This document shows positions 1 through 7,416 of a stretch of DNA of 64,000 nt, piece after piece (the stretch's first letter is position 1; every line of letters starts with the position of its first letter). The translations under genes and the position numbers were made by a program. The notes under the pieces are model-generated. The model was not told the origin of the DNA, ran no database searches, and was given only the letters and a program-made list of their open reading frames with translations. The stretch is from Micromonospora inyonensis (GTDB lineage Bacteria; Actinomycetota; Actinomycetes; Mycobacteriales; Micromonosporaceae): the NCBI RefSeq assembly GCF_900091415.1, contig NZ_FMHU01000001.1, forward strand, positions 1,302,001-1,366,000, read 5' to 3'.

Positions 1-728
1 GTGGCGTGGTGGTTCCAGAACCCGGCCATCCGGTCGGCGAGTTCGTGCCCGGTGACGATGGCCAGGTCGGCACCGAAGAACTCGATGAAGTGCCCGCGGA
101 GCCGGTGGTGAAGCTCCCAGCCGAGGGCGATCTTGTCCGGGTTGCGGAACACCGCGGCCGGGCAGGTGCTGGCCATCTCGGCCGCGGCCCGGCACATCTC
201 GCGGCGAGCTTCGAGCGGTGCGGCGTTGAGCGCCCCGGACAGCAGCCAGTCCTCGCCGAGCGGCACCAATCTGGCCCACAGGATCGTTTCGGGGGTGAGC
301 TGTTCGAGTAACTGCGGACCCGCGTTGGAGCGAACCCGGTAGGTGAGTTCGTCGGCCAGGTTGACCATGACGGCGGCGTCGCCGTCATGACGTTCGACCT
401 CGAAGATGCCCTCCACGACCGTCACCCAGCAGCGAAGCATGGCGCGTTGGGCCTCCGGCAGGTCGGGCCGGGACGCGACGAACTGTTCCACGACCGTACG
501 GCCGTCGCTGGAACGGTGTTCCAGCACGAAGCGGTCCAGAAAGTTGATGTAGTCGACCTGGTTGCCGGGCTTGGCTGTGCCGAACCGGTTGGCGTAGGCC
601 GAACGGAACTCGCCGGTGAAGCGTTGGCTCTGCCCGAAGGCGACGAGTGCCGCCTTCAACGGCGCGCTGCGGTGGAGCAGATCGTCGTCGGCGGCGGTGA
701 CGGAGGAGCCCGGGATGCCCTGGTTCAC
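1..728 (-). CDS. Unrecognised protein, N-terminal part (runs off window)
   Basis: I do not recognise this protein. The minus strand is open from a GTG at 728 to the left edge of the window, giving about 242 residues, and the C-terminus lies outside. An in-frame TGA sits 15 bases upstream of the GTG, so the start is tightly bounded. The visible part looks like a soluble, mostly helical protein with many charged residues (segments such as GEFRSAYANRF and ALGWELHHRLRGHF). It shows no signal peptide, membrane segment or catalytic motif I can name. It lies back to back with the gene beginning near 805, so the 76-base gap may carry promoters for both. Base composition is like the host's. It is probably cargo of the mobile region that ends at tRNA-Arg near 11.2 kb. 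Confidence 0.6.
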   Translation of the reverse strand, partial: MNQGIPGSSVTAADDDLLHRSAPLKAALVAFGQSQRFTGEFRSAYANRFGTAKPGNQVDYINFLDRFVLEHRSSDGRTVVEQFVASRPDLPEAQRAMLRCWVTVVEGIFEVERHDGDAAVMVNLADELTYRVRSNAGPQLLEQLTPETILWARLVPLGEDWLLSGALNAAPLEARREMCRAAAEMASTCPAAVFRNPDKIALGWELHHRLRGHFIEFFGADLAIVTGHELADRMAGFWNHHA

Positions 729-804
729 CTGGCGATTCTGTCAGAGCGCTCGATGTGTCCTCGTGGCCGGTGGGCCGGCTGCCGGTCGCGGCGCGCCGCA
801 TGGC

Positions 805-2526
805 ATGCTCGCCCGGATGGGCGGACGAGAGGGCAGCCGCCGAGGGCTGCCGGCGCAGCGCCCCGGTCGGGGTGGCCCCGGCAGGCGGCTGCGCGTTCCC
901 GAGGCACGCGCGGCGTACGCCGCCGCGATTGCCGACAGCGCCGCGTTGCTGGCGGCTGCGGACGCGTTGGACGCCGAGGTCTGGGTGGCTTCCAACATCT
1001 CGGCGATGCGCAGCGATGTGCCGACCGACGAGGTGTTCACCGTGCTGCTGCTGGACCTCATCGACGAGGCCGAGCGAGACGGCCGTGCCGGCTGCGCGGT
1101 CCTGCTGACCGCGATCGCGGCGGTGGGTCCCCGCGAGGTCGCCGGGGCAGCTGGTGCGGCGGCCGGCCGGGTGACCGGCCGGGCCGGCAGGCGTCAGGGC
1201 GCCACCGCCGCGGCCGAGGCGCCGCTGCCGCCCTGGACCGGCCTGCTGGGCAAAGCCACGGTCGGGCAGTGCTGGCTGTGGACCGACGAGTTCGGCGAGT
1301 GCAGCCAGGTGTTCTGCGAGTTCGCGCACGCGGACGGCCACCGCAGGCACGGGCTCACCGTCACGATCGACCTGGCATTCCACGGCGTGGTGTCGGCGAT
1401 CGCCATGGTGTCCCAGCCGGCCAACCTCGATCGGACCATCGCGGATCTGCGACGCGGGAAGCCCGGCCGTGGCCGGGTCGAATCGATCGGCGCGCAGCGG
1501 GCCCGCAGCCTGGTCCTGGCGGCGATCGAGACATCGCGTGCCCGAGAACGCCCGACGCTGCGCAGCGGGCCGGAGCCGGACGAACTGTGCTACGCCTACC
1601 TGCCGCTGCTGACCTGCCGGATGCTCGGCATTTCCGCCGGCGAGCCGGCGTCCCAGGCACCGTCGGCGCAGGCGGCACCCGCCACGCTGGCCGAAGCGTG
1701 GCCGGCCAGCCGCCGTACCGAGCTGGTCGAGGCATTCCTCGCCGCGCACCCGCACGGGTGGAGCCACCCGGCGACCGACCGGATGTTCGTCGAACGCGTC
1801 GTGGACGCGAGCGTCGAGGTGCTCGGGTTTCCACCCGACCGGATCGGGCCGATCACCGCCACCAGGCTGTTCGGCGAGGTCCTACCGCGTACCTTGATCG
1901 CCCCGAAGGTGGTCCTGCGCAGCGCCCGGAGGGTGGCCAAGGCGTGGGTCGCCTGGGTTGCCGCGTCCGGGGAGCTGTCGTGGCGGGCCCGGCTGCGCCT
2001 GCGGCGGCGGATGGTCCTGGTTCAGGTGATGTTCGAGCGGATGAGCAGCGAACGGCGGGTCAACCCGCACTTCCCCTATGTGGCTGATCTACCGGCTCAC
2101 CGGGCGGGTGGCGACGACATCCAGACGACGCTGGACCGGCGCTGGTTCGCGGTACCAGAACCCGGGCACCGCGGTGGGATCACGTTCGAGCGCCCCGACC
2201 CCAGGCGACGCGGGTCGTCGACCACGATCGACGTCGACGACTACGACGCGGCCGACCCCTCGCACCGCAAGGCACTCACGACGATCGAACAGGCGTTGCA
2301 CGGCACCGGGCCGGACGTCATGCCAGCCTGCGTCACAGTCGTCGAGCAACTGTGGGCCGACGAGCCGGCTCAGGTCTGGCAGGTCGCCGGACGGTTGAGC
2401 GCGACCGGGGTACCCCGGCAGCAGGTGATCAGGCGGCTGGCGCAAGTGTGGCAACACTGCGACGCCGCAGACCCGGCAGCGTACGCCGCGGCCCTGGAAT
2501 CCGTCGGCCGGCCGGTCACCCGGTGA
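805..2526 (+). CDS. Unrecognised 573-residue protein
   Basis: The function is unknown to me. The frame is open further upstream, but clear protein-like composition starts only around residue 30 (AARAAYAAAIADSAALL). I therefore chose the ATG at 805, with another ATG at 817; neither has a convincing ribosome binding site. The protein looks soluble, with an Ala-rich helical N-terminus, a central part with several Trp and Cys (GQCWLWTDEFGECSQVFC), a segment DELCYAYLPLLTCRM, and an acidic Asp-rich patch near residue 485. No transmembrane segment or known motif is visible. It is followed 72 bases later by a small gene that a transposon has truncated. From its place in the integrase-flanked region, both genes are likely mobile-element cargo. 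Confidence 0.6.
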   Translation: MLARMGGREGSRRGLPAQRPGRGGPGRRLRVPEARAAYAAAIADSAALLAAADALDAEVWVASNISAMRSDVPTDEVFTVLLLDLIDEAERDGRAGCAVLLTAIAAVGPREVAGAAGAAAGRVTGRAGRRQGATAAAEAPLPPWTGLLGKATVGQCWLWTDEFGECSQVFCEFAHADGHRRHGLTVTIDLAFHGVVSAIAMVSQPANLDRTIADLRRGKPGRGRVESIGAQRARSLVLAAIETSRARERPTLRSGPEPDELCYAYLPLLTCRMLGISAGEPASQAPSAQAAPATLAEAWPASRRTELVEAFLAAHPHGWSHPATDRMFVERVVDASVEVLGFPPDRIGPITATRLFGEVLPRTLIAPKVVLRSARRVAKAWVAWVAASGELSWRARLRLRRRMVLVQVMFERMSSERRVNPHFPYVADLPAHRAGGDDIQTTLDRRWFAVPEPGHRGGITFERPDPRRRGSSTTIDVDDYDAADPSHRKALTTIEQALHGTGPDVMPACVTVVEQLWADEPAQVWQVAGRLSATGVPRQQVIRRLAQVWQHCDAADPAAYAAALESVGRPVTR

Positions 2527-2598
2527 CGCCACAGCGAACATCACCGCCTGCCCTTCCTGGACCGAAGCGGACGTACCCGTGAACTGTATGGGAGCCCG

Positions 2599-2904
2599 AT
2601 GTCCGACGACCTGACCCTGTTCGACCTGCCCGCGCCGCAGCCGCCGCCAGCCGCCAGCCGCTCCGATCGGGGCCGGGCCGGATACCGGTACGCCCGGAGC
2701 GTGACCGCCGAGGTGACGGTGCAGCACATCCCGCTCCTGCTCGACACCGCCGTCCAAGCGTTCGACGACGGCACGATGATCGACATCGGCGAAGTCGACG
2801 CCGACGACGAGGCGCCGGACACCCGGGAACAGATCGGCAGTGACCCGGCCGCGGCACTAGGCTGGCTCCTCGACTGTTGCCCGGCATTTTCGATGAGGAT
2901 GTAG
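2599..2904 (+). pseudogene. Small cargo gene truncated by transposon insertion
   Basis: A GGGAGC ribosome site precedes the ATG at 2599. The first roughly 92 codons look genuine: start MSDDLTLFDLP, an Arg-rich linker, then TVTAEV-like and acidic segments up to LGWLLD. After the GAC codon ending at 2874 the reading enters unrelated sequence (CCPAFSMRM) and stops. From memory, actinobacterial relatives continue for roughly another 100 residues after this point. The break coincides with the left end of the Mu-like element at about 2875. No matching C-terminal piece was seen at the other side of the element, around 5950-6000 or beyond 6970, so the remainder was lost or carried away. The original function is unknown. 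Confidence 0.55.
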
Positions 2905-2940
2905 CCGTCGTTCGTGGTGAGGACGGGTAGGCAGAAGAAT

Positions 2941-2966
2941 GCCCCGCCGGGGGTGCCGGGCGGGGC
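2941..2966 (-). terminator. GC hairpin downstream of the transposition ATPase gene
   Basis: GCCCCGCC and GGCGGGGC form an 8-bp perfect stem 64 bases beyond the stop of the minus-strand ATPase gene. No clear U-tract follows on that strand. It may end the element's transcript or shield the element from outside transcription. Confidence 0.4.
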
Positions 2967-2970
2967 AGTT

Positions 2971-3030
2971 GGTCACCATGGTGACGGGCTGGTCGTCATG
3001 GTGACGTCGTGGTCCTCATTGTGATGCGTC
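2971..3030. repeat. Three 20-base direct repeats, likely transposase-binding sites
   Basis: Copies start at 2971, 2991 and 3011, exactly 20 bases apart. They read GGTCACCATGGTGACGGGCT, GGTCGTCATGGTGACGTCGT and GGTCCTCATTGTGATGCGTC. The first contains a perfect 14-base palindrome, GTCACCATGGTGAC. A fourth related copy is at 5957-5974 at the opposite end. Regularly spaced sites at element ends fit binding of several Mu/TnsB-like transposase protomers. The third copy abuts the stop codon of the ATPase gene. Confidence 0.55.
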
Positions 3031-3842
3031 TATTCGGCCGTGACCTCGCTGATCGCGGCGCGGGTGGAGGATTCGTCGACGATGGCTTTGTCGTCGGCGA
3101 ACGCGGCGATGAGGGCTTGGATGGCGAGGTTGTTGATGGCTCGGGGGTAGCCGCGGCTGGCTTGGTGGATGGCGGTGGCGGCGTCGTCGGAGAACAGGGG
3201 GTCGTCGCGGCCGGCCAGGCGTAGGTGGTGGCGCAGGTAGGCGGTGGTCTCGTCGCCGGTCATGCCGGACATCGTGTAGCGCAGGCCGATGCGTTGGTCG
3301 AGGGCGGCCAGGACGCCGAGTTTGATCCTGCGGCGCAGGGTGGGTTGGCCGACGAGTAGGCAGGCGAAGGGTGACCAGCGGTCGAGGTCGTGGTTGGTGA
3401 GCATGCGGATGCCTTCGAGTTGGTTGTGGGTGAGCAGGTGGGCTTCGTCGATGACGAGGACGGGGGTGCGGCCGCGTTCGGCGTGTTCGGTTGCGAGGGC
3501 TTCGGCGGCTTGGGGGACGAGGATGGCCATGTGGGGGTGGGGGACGCCGCCGAGGGCGGTGACGATGGCGTGGTGGATGCCGCGGGCGCCGGTGGTGGGG
3601 TTGCCGAGGCAGATGATGGTGTGCCGGACCTGGTCGAGGGCTGCGAGGGCGGCGCGGACGGCGACGGTTTTTCCGGCGCCGACTTCGCCGGTGACCACGC
3701 CGAGGACGCGTTGTTCGACGCACCAGCTGATGCGGGCGACGGCTTCGGCGTGGGAGCCGTGCCGGTGCAGCATGCCGGGGGCGAGGTCGCGGCCGAACGG
3801 CATGCGGGTGAAGCCGTAGTGTGCCTGGAGGCGGTCGATCAT
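3030..3842 (-). CDS. ExeA/TniB-type AAA ATPase of the Mu-like element
   Basis: A 270-residue P-loop ATPase that should act as target-selection or activator partner of the DDE transposase encoded just upstream. Walker A is GEVGAGKT near residue 52, Walker B is PVLVIDEAH near residue 125, and a sensor-like motif LVGQP is near residue 163. The C-terminal part carries the arginine/lid region typical of ExeA/TniB proteins (RGYPRAINNLA). The ATG at 3842 overlaps the stop of the transposase gene (3839-3842, ATGA type), indicating translational coupling. No membrane segment is present, unlike true ExeA secretion ATPases. The gene appears intact. Confidence 0.85.
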   Translation of the reverse strand: MIDRLQAHYGFTRMPFGRDLAPGMLHRHGSHAEAVARISWCVEQRVLGVVTGEVGAGKTVAVRAALAALDQVRHTIICLGNPTTGARGIHHAIVTALGGVPHPHMAILVPQAAEALATEHAERGRTPVLVIDEAHLLTHNQLEGIRMLTNHDLDRWSPFACLLVGQPTLRRRIKLGVLAALDQRIGLRYTMSGMTGDETTAYLRHHLRLAGRDDPLFSDDAATAIHQASRGYPRAINNLAIQALIAAFADDKAIVDESSTRAAISEVTAE

Positions 3843-5212
3843 CGGTGGGTGTCCTCTCCGGGGGTGCTGGTGACGGTCAGGGCGGTGTAGTTGACGCGGT
3901 TGGCGAGTTCGGCCTGGTGCGCGGCGTCGATGAGCTTCAGGTAGCCGATCCCTGACGGCGGTGGTGCCTGGTCAGCCGTTTCGGGTTTGGCCTTGGGGTG
4001 GGCGTGGCGGCCGATGTGGTGCGGGATCGCCAGGCCCATGGGTTTGCCGGCCAGCCGGACCTCGATGTTGGTCAGGTCGAAGGGGTCGAACACGAGCTCG
4101 ACCCGCCGCCCGACCAGGCCGGCGTCGACCTGGTAGGTGTTGCCGTGCAGGGAGACGGTGGCTGTCTTGGTGACGGTGCGGGCGGCTTCCCAGAGGAACG
4201 CCTCCCGCAGCGCGGCCGGGCTGGGCAGCCGGGGCGGATCGGCGGTCTGCCAGCGGTGAAGGGGTGTCTGCCCGGTCTCTGAATGTGTGGTGCGGTGGTA
4301 TCCGGTCTCGGTCCAGGCGGTGAACAACCTGTTGAGACTGGCCAGATCCGGCGCCAGCAGACCACTGTCGGGTGTGGATAGCTCGACGAGGAACTGGTCA
4401 CGGACCGTCCGGAAGAAGCGTTCGATCTTCCCGCGGCCCTGCGGGCGGCCCGGGGTGGAGTGCACGAGCTTGACGCCCAGCTTGGCGCAGGCCCGCAGCA
4501 GCCACGCGTCGACGAACGCGCTGCCGTTGTCCACGTAGATCGACTCTGGGACACCACGCGAGGCCAGGGCCGGGCGCAGTGCGGCCGCCAGACGGACGGT
4601 GTCTTCGGCATATCCGAACCGGTGCCCGACCAGCAGCCGGCTGTGATCGTCGAGGAACGCGAACAGGTAGGTCTTGCGCCCGCCGACGTGCGGGCCGTGC
4701 AGGGCGTCGCCGACCCACAACTCGTTGGGGCGGGCAGCCTCGAACCGGCCGAACACGGTCACCGCCGTGGCGGGCGGGCCCATCAGTTCCAGGCGGTTCA
4801 AGTGCCGCAGCACCGTCGACTCCGACGGTGCCCACCCGAGGTGCTTGTGCAGGATCCGGGCCACCTGCGCGGCGGTCCGGTCAGGGTTCTCCCGCTTCAA
4901 CGCCGCGGCCATGTCCAGGATCTCGGCCGGGGTGCGCGGGGTGGCCTGCCGAGGGCTGGGCACCAGGGCGTCGAACCCACCGCGGCGCCACGCGGTGATC
5001 CACCGGTCCAAGGTCGCCCGGGCCACCCGCACCGGCGTCCCGAACGGCCCCGGATGCTCCCGCTCGGCCAGGTCACGCACCATCCGCCCGCGCTGGCGGC
5101 TGGAATACGCCGGATCAGCCGCCTCCCGGATCAGCTGATACCGCCACAACGCGATCTTTCGGGCGCGGTCGGCCCGCACCCGGACCTCATCATCCGCGGT
5201 AGTCAACAACAA
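3839..5212 (-). CDS. Mu/TnsB-type DDE transposase
   Basis: A 457-residue integrase-fold transposase. The N-terminal 130 residues contain helix-turn-helix segments for end recognition (VARATLDRWITAWRRGGFDAL and AAQVARILHKHLG). The rve catalytic core follows, with Asp in WVGDALHGP (about residue 170), Asp in SIYVDNGSAF (about 230) and Glu in GRGKIERFFRTVR (about 266). The C-terminal 110 residues resemble the Mu-transposase beta-barrel (VSLHGNTYQVDAGLVGRRVEL). Its length and layout fit the Mu/TnsB branch rather than simple IS481. It overlaps the following ATPase gene by four bases. No frameshift is visible, so together with the ATPase it could still be active if the ends are intact. Confidence 0.87.
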   Translation of the reverse strand: MLLTTADDEVRVRADRARKIALWRYQLIREAADPAYSSRQRGRMVRDLAEREHPGPFGTPVRVARATLDRWITAWRRGGFDALVPSPRQATPRTPAEILDMAAALKRENPDRTAAQVARILHKHLGWAPSESTVLRHLNRLELMGPPATAVTVFGRFEAARPNELWVGDALHGPHVGGRKTYLFAFLDDHSRLLVGHRFGYAEDTVRLAAALRPALASRGVPESIYVDNGSAFVDAWLLRACAKLGVKLVHSTPGRPQGRGKIERFFRTVRDQFLVELSTPDSGLLAPDLASLNRLFTAWTETGYHRTTHSETGQTPLHRWQTADPPRLPSPAALREAFLWEAARTVTKTATVSLHGNTYQVDAGLVGRRVELVFDPFDLTNIEVRLAGKPMGLAIPHHIGRHAHPKAKPETADQAPPPSGIGYLKLIDAAHQAELANRVNYTALTVTSTPGEDTHR

Positions 5213-5261
5213 ACCTCCTCAACACTCGCCGTGAAGATCGACAAGTGCTGACGCTGCCCCC

Positions 5262-5876
5262 TCACATGGCTACTGACCAGGGCGAACTCGTGTTGATCCA
5301 CTCCGGTGGCCAGTCCGGGGACAACAGACGCCCGCCTGAAACCGCGCCGGCCACCTGCCACGCCGTCACCTCGCGCAGCACGAACCGGCCCGCCACCGCC
5401 CGCCCCGCGGCGGTGATCGCGGCCACCGCGTCAGCAAACAGCGAACCGGTCGGGTCGGGAATCTGCGGATCGACCGCCACCGCGACCAGCAGCCGGGTAA
5501 ATCACGCCCGGACCCGCTCGGCCCGCCCGCCGAACCGCCGCAACCAGCCCCTCACCGTCCCCAGCGGCCGGTCCACCAGCACCGCGACCGGGCGGGCACT
5601 CAACCCGGCCGCCTTGGCCTGCACCGCGCGGCCGACCACACCGACAGCATCCGCCCGCCGCACCAGCACGCCGACCGGCAGCAGCACGTGCGTCGCCGCG
5701 CACCTCGTGCAGCAGGCACGCCGAGGCCGCACCAGCCAGCGGCCGCCCGACTCAACCCGGATCAGACGCGGCCGCGCCCATCCCCACCCCGCCAACCGGC
5801 CCGCGCAACCCGGACAGCGCAGCTCACCCACCACCAACTGCCGTTCGACCCCAACCGGATCGTCGTTTACCGTCAT
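5262..5876 (-). pseudogene. DUF6431-like zinc-ribbon protein with in-frame TGA
   Basis: The product has a zinc-ribbon-like N-terminus (LRCPGCAGRLAGWGWARPR, then CTRCAATH) followed by a short helix-turn-helix-like segment (LSARPVAVLVDRPLGTVRGWLRRF). This matches, from memory, the actinobacterial DUF6431 family that accompanies transposases and probably binds DNA. A TGA at 5502-5504 interrupts the frame after RVRA. The same frame continues without shift as FTRLLVAVAVDPQ through to a stop at 5262, so a single base change (most simply TGG to TGA) explains the break. I prefer the ATG at 5876 because the upstream ATG-like start at 5924 lies inside a hairpin. It is first in the element's minus-strand gene order. 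Confidence 0.65.
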
Positions 5877-5898
5877 CACCCGGTGCCTCCGCACCTCA

Positions 5899-5944
5899 AG
5901 CGGCCCTCCCGAGCGCCTGGCCAAGGAACACCGGGAGGGCCGCT
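5899..5944. terminator. 13-bp perfect hairpin near right end of Mu-like element
   Basis: AGCGGCCCTCCCG (5899-5911) pairs perfectly with CGGGAGGGCCGCT (5932-5944). It lies just upstream of the preferred start of the DUF6431-like gene. A strong hairpin at an element end can stop transcription entering from outside; there is no U-tract to confirm this. Confidence 0.4.
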
Positions 5945-6000
5945 ACCCGCATCAACGTCCTCACGGTGATGACGCGCACGAACAAGCGCAACCCCACTAG

Positions 6001-6969
6001 GAGGTCGCGCGGAATGGTTGTTGATCATCGGCGGCGGGCGGGTCGGTTGTTCCACCGGTAGAGGGTCCATGCACGCCGGATGAGGCTGCGGACGGTGATG
6101 ATCGCGTCGGCGAGGTCGAAGAAGGCGTCGATGACCTTCTCTGTTCGTTCGTAGCAGCGTTGCAGCCGGTTGAACGCGTTGTGCCAGCTGTTCGTCCGTT
6201 CGACGTGCCACCGTTGGCTCGCCTGGATGGGCGCCTTGTCGCCCTTGTGGGCGATCTCACCGGTCAGGCCGCGCTCGGCCAGCAGGGCGCGGGTGACCTG
6301 GGAGTCGTATCCGGCGTCGAGGTGCACCGTGATGGCCTGGGGTAGTGGGCCGAGGTCGTCGAGGTGGTCGAGGGTGGGGCCGAGCAGGGGTGAGTCGTGT
6401 CGGTTCGCGCCGGCCAGGACCCGGCCGAGGGGGATGCCGTAGCCGTCGACCATCAACGAGCGTTTCATGCCCTGCTTGCCCCGGTCGACCGGTGAGCGTC
6501 CGGCGGCCTCGCCGCCGCCGGGAGCCTTGGTGATGCAGCCGTCCACGGCGATGTCGTCGAGGACCAGGCCGACGAGCCGGTCGTAGGCGTCCAGGGCGAT
6601 CTGTTTGAGCTGGGCGAACACCCCAAGCTCTATCCACTCGTCACGGCGGCCGCGGATCGTGGTGGCCGAACAGGTGGCATCGGCGATCGCCTCGTAGGCG
6701 CAGCCGAACCGCAACACCTGGACCAGCTTGTCGAACACGATGCGGTCATCGATCCGCTTGCGGTGACAGCCCAGCGGATGTGTCGGTTGGTAGGTCGGCC
6801 GATCGGGGAGCAGCGCGGCGAACTGGACCCACAACGGCTCGATCAGCCATGCTGGAATGGCAGGCACAGAACCTCCCGTGATCACGGAGCGTCAGCAACT
6901 TCATGATCACCAGTTCTGTGCCTGCATCCGTTCAGGCGCGCCGATCAACCCACCATTCCGCGCGACCTC
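6001..6969 (-). mobile_element. IS5-type insertion sequence, copy 1 (969 bp)
   Basis: The element is bounded by 18-base perfect inverted repeats GAGGTCGCGCGGAATGGT, one at 6001 and its complement ending at 6969. It contains one transposase gene. It is identical to the copy at 49511-50479 except for A/G at 6856 versus 50366, a synonymous change. Flanks are TAG on the left and TAA on the right, so no exact target duplication remains here, unlike copy 2 (TTA on both sides). It sits directly on the truncated right end of the Mu-like element and before an ISL3 fragment, which suggests loss or rearrangement next to this copy. Confidence 0.88.
6025..6885 (-). CDS. IS5-family transposase (copy 1)
   Basis: A 286-residue DDE transposase with an N-terminal domain of the DUF4096 type (WVQFAALLPDRP, then RIVFDKLVQVLRFGCAYEAIA). 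The catalytic core carries Asp in AVDGCITKAP (about residue 115), Asp in HLDAGYDS (about 190) and Glu in HVERTNSWHNAFNRL (about 231). The gene fills almost the whole element and reads through to within 24 bases of its left inverted repeat. The protein is identical to that of the second copy at 49535-50395, so both copies are recent and potentially active. The single ORF means no programmed frameshift is needed. Confidence 0.9.
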   Translation of the reverse strand: MITGGSVPAIPAWLIEPLWVQFAALLPDRPTYQPTHPLGCHRKRIDDRIVFDKLVQVLRFGCAYEAIADATCSATTIRGRRDEWIELGVFAQLKQIALDAYDRLVGLVLDDIAVDGCITKAPGGGEAAGRSPVDRGKQGMKRSLMVDGYGIPLGRVLAGANRHDSPLLGPTLDHLDDLGPLPQAITVHLDAGYDSQVTRALLAERGLTGEIAHKGDKAPIQASQRWHVERTNSWHNAFNRLQRCYERTEKVIDAFFDLADAIITVRSLIRRAWTLYRWNNRPARRR

Positions 6970-6984
6970 TAAGGCCAGTTAATC

Positions 6985-7293
6985 TAGCCCGCAGCTTCAC
7001 CGACCTGGTCCGCACCCGGGGTGGCGCCCGCCTCGATGCATGGGTCAACAGGCAGAACAAGGATCCACTCCCGAGATCCGCTCGTTCGCCAACGGGCTAC
7101 GCAAGGACTGGACCGCTGTCACCGCTGGTCTGACCATGACCTGGAGCTCCGGCGCGGTCGAAGGCGCCGTGAACCGCATCAGAATGATCAAAAGGGCGAT
7201 GTATGGCCGGGCCAACCCCGACCTCCTCCGCCGCCGAATCCTCCTCAACGACTGACATCAACGGATAACGATCACCAAGTTCGTGTCAGAGCC
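6985..7293 (+). pseudogene. 3' remnant of an ISL3-family transposase
   Basis: Two adjacent frames encode the C-terminus of an ISL3-type transposase. The first gives FTDLVRTRGGARLDAWV; after a one-base shift near 7040 the second gives QAEQGSTPEIRSFANGLRK and then WSSGAVEGAVNRIRMIKR, ending at 7255. These match the conserved ISL3 C-terminal block with its catalytic Glu in SSGAVEG. The stretch GATCACCAAGTTCGTGTCAG to 7293 looks like the element's right inverted repeat. The N-terminal two thirds are missing, probably replaced when the IS5-type element arrived on the left. Confidence 0.7.
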
Positions 7294-7298
7294 ATTTT

Positions 7299-7410
7299 TC
7301 AGTGTCCGCTAGCAATCATGCGGTAGGACGGGTCACCTGCCGTGATCGCCTTGGCGCAGGCCAACTCCAGCCGCTCGGGGCCGTGCTTGTCGGCCAGGCC
7401 GAGCACGCCC
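7299..7410 (-). pseudogene. C-terminal remnant of an IS21 IstA-type transposase
   Basis: The minus strand encodes GVLGLADKHGPERLELACAK followed by AITAGDPSYRMIASGH and a TGA at 7299-7301. This is the characteristic end of IS21-family IstA proteins (pattern LGLADKYG.ERLE.ACARAL..GD.SYR). Only about 37 codons survive. They are wedged between the ISL3 end and the IS4 left inverted repeat. Confidence 0.6.
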
Positions 7411-7416
7411 TAGGCG

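Larger units (their letters stand above)
2875..6000 (-). mobile_element. Mu/TnsB-like insertion element, right end cut by IS5-type copy 1
   Basis: The element carries three minus-strand genes: a DUF6431-like gene (now with an internal stop), a DDE transposase and an ExeA/TniB-type ATPase. The left end is placed at the TG of TGTTGCCCGG (2875), where the host gene frame is interrupted. Just inside are a GC hairpin (2941-2966) and three 20-base direct repeats (2971-3030). A related copy, GTCCTCACGGTGATGACG, lies at 5957-5974 near the other end. The right terminus cannot be fixed because the IS5-type element starts at 6001. A transposase-plus-ATPase layout with multiple end-binding sites is typical of Mu/Tn7-type elements. 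The assignment rests on motifs; no named IS was matched. Confidence 0.65.

Noticed and set aside
385..2087. Long overlapping frames on both strands around 0.4-2.1 kb
   Set aside because: They cross the divergent gap and the N-termini of the two better-supported genes. Composition is Arg/Gly-rich, typical of shadows.
2971..3030. Possible CRISPR array
   Set aside because: Repeats are 20 bases and directly adjacent with no spacers, and they sit at a transposon end. No cas gene is in the window.
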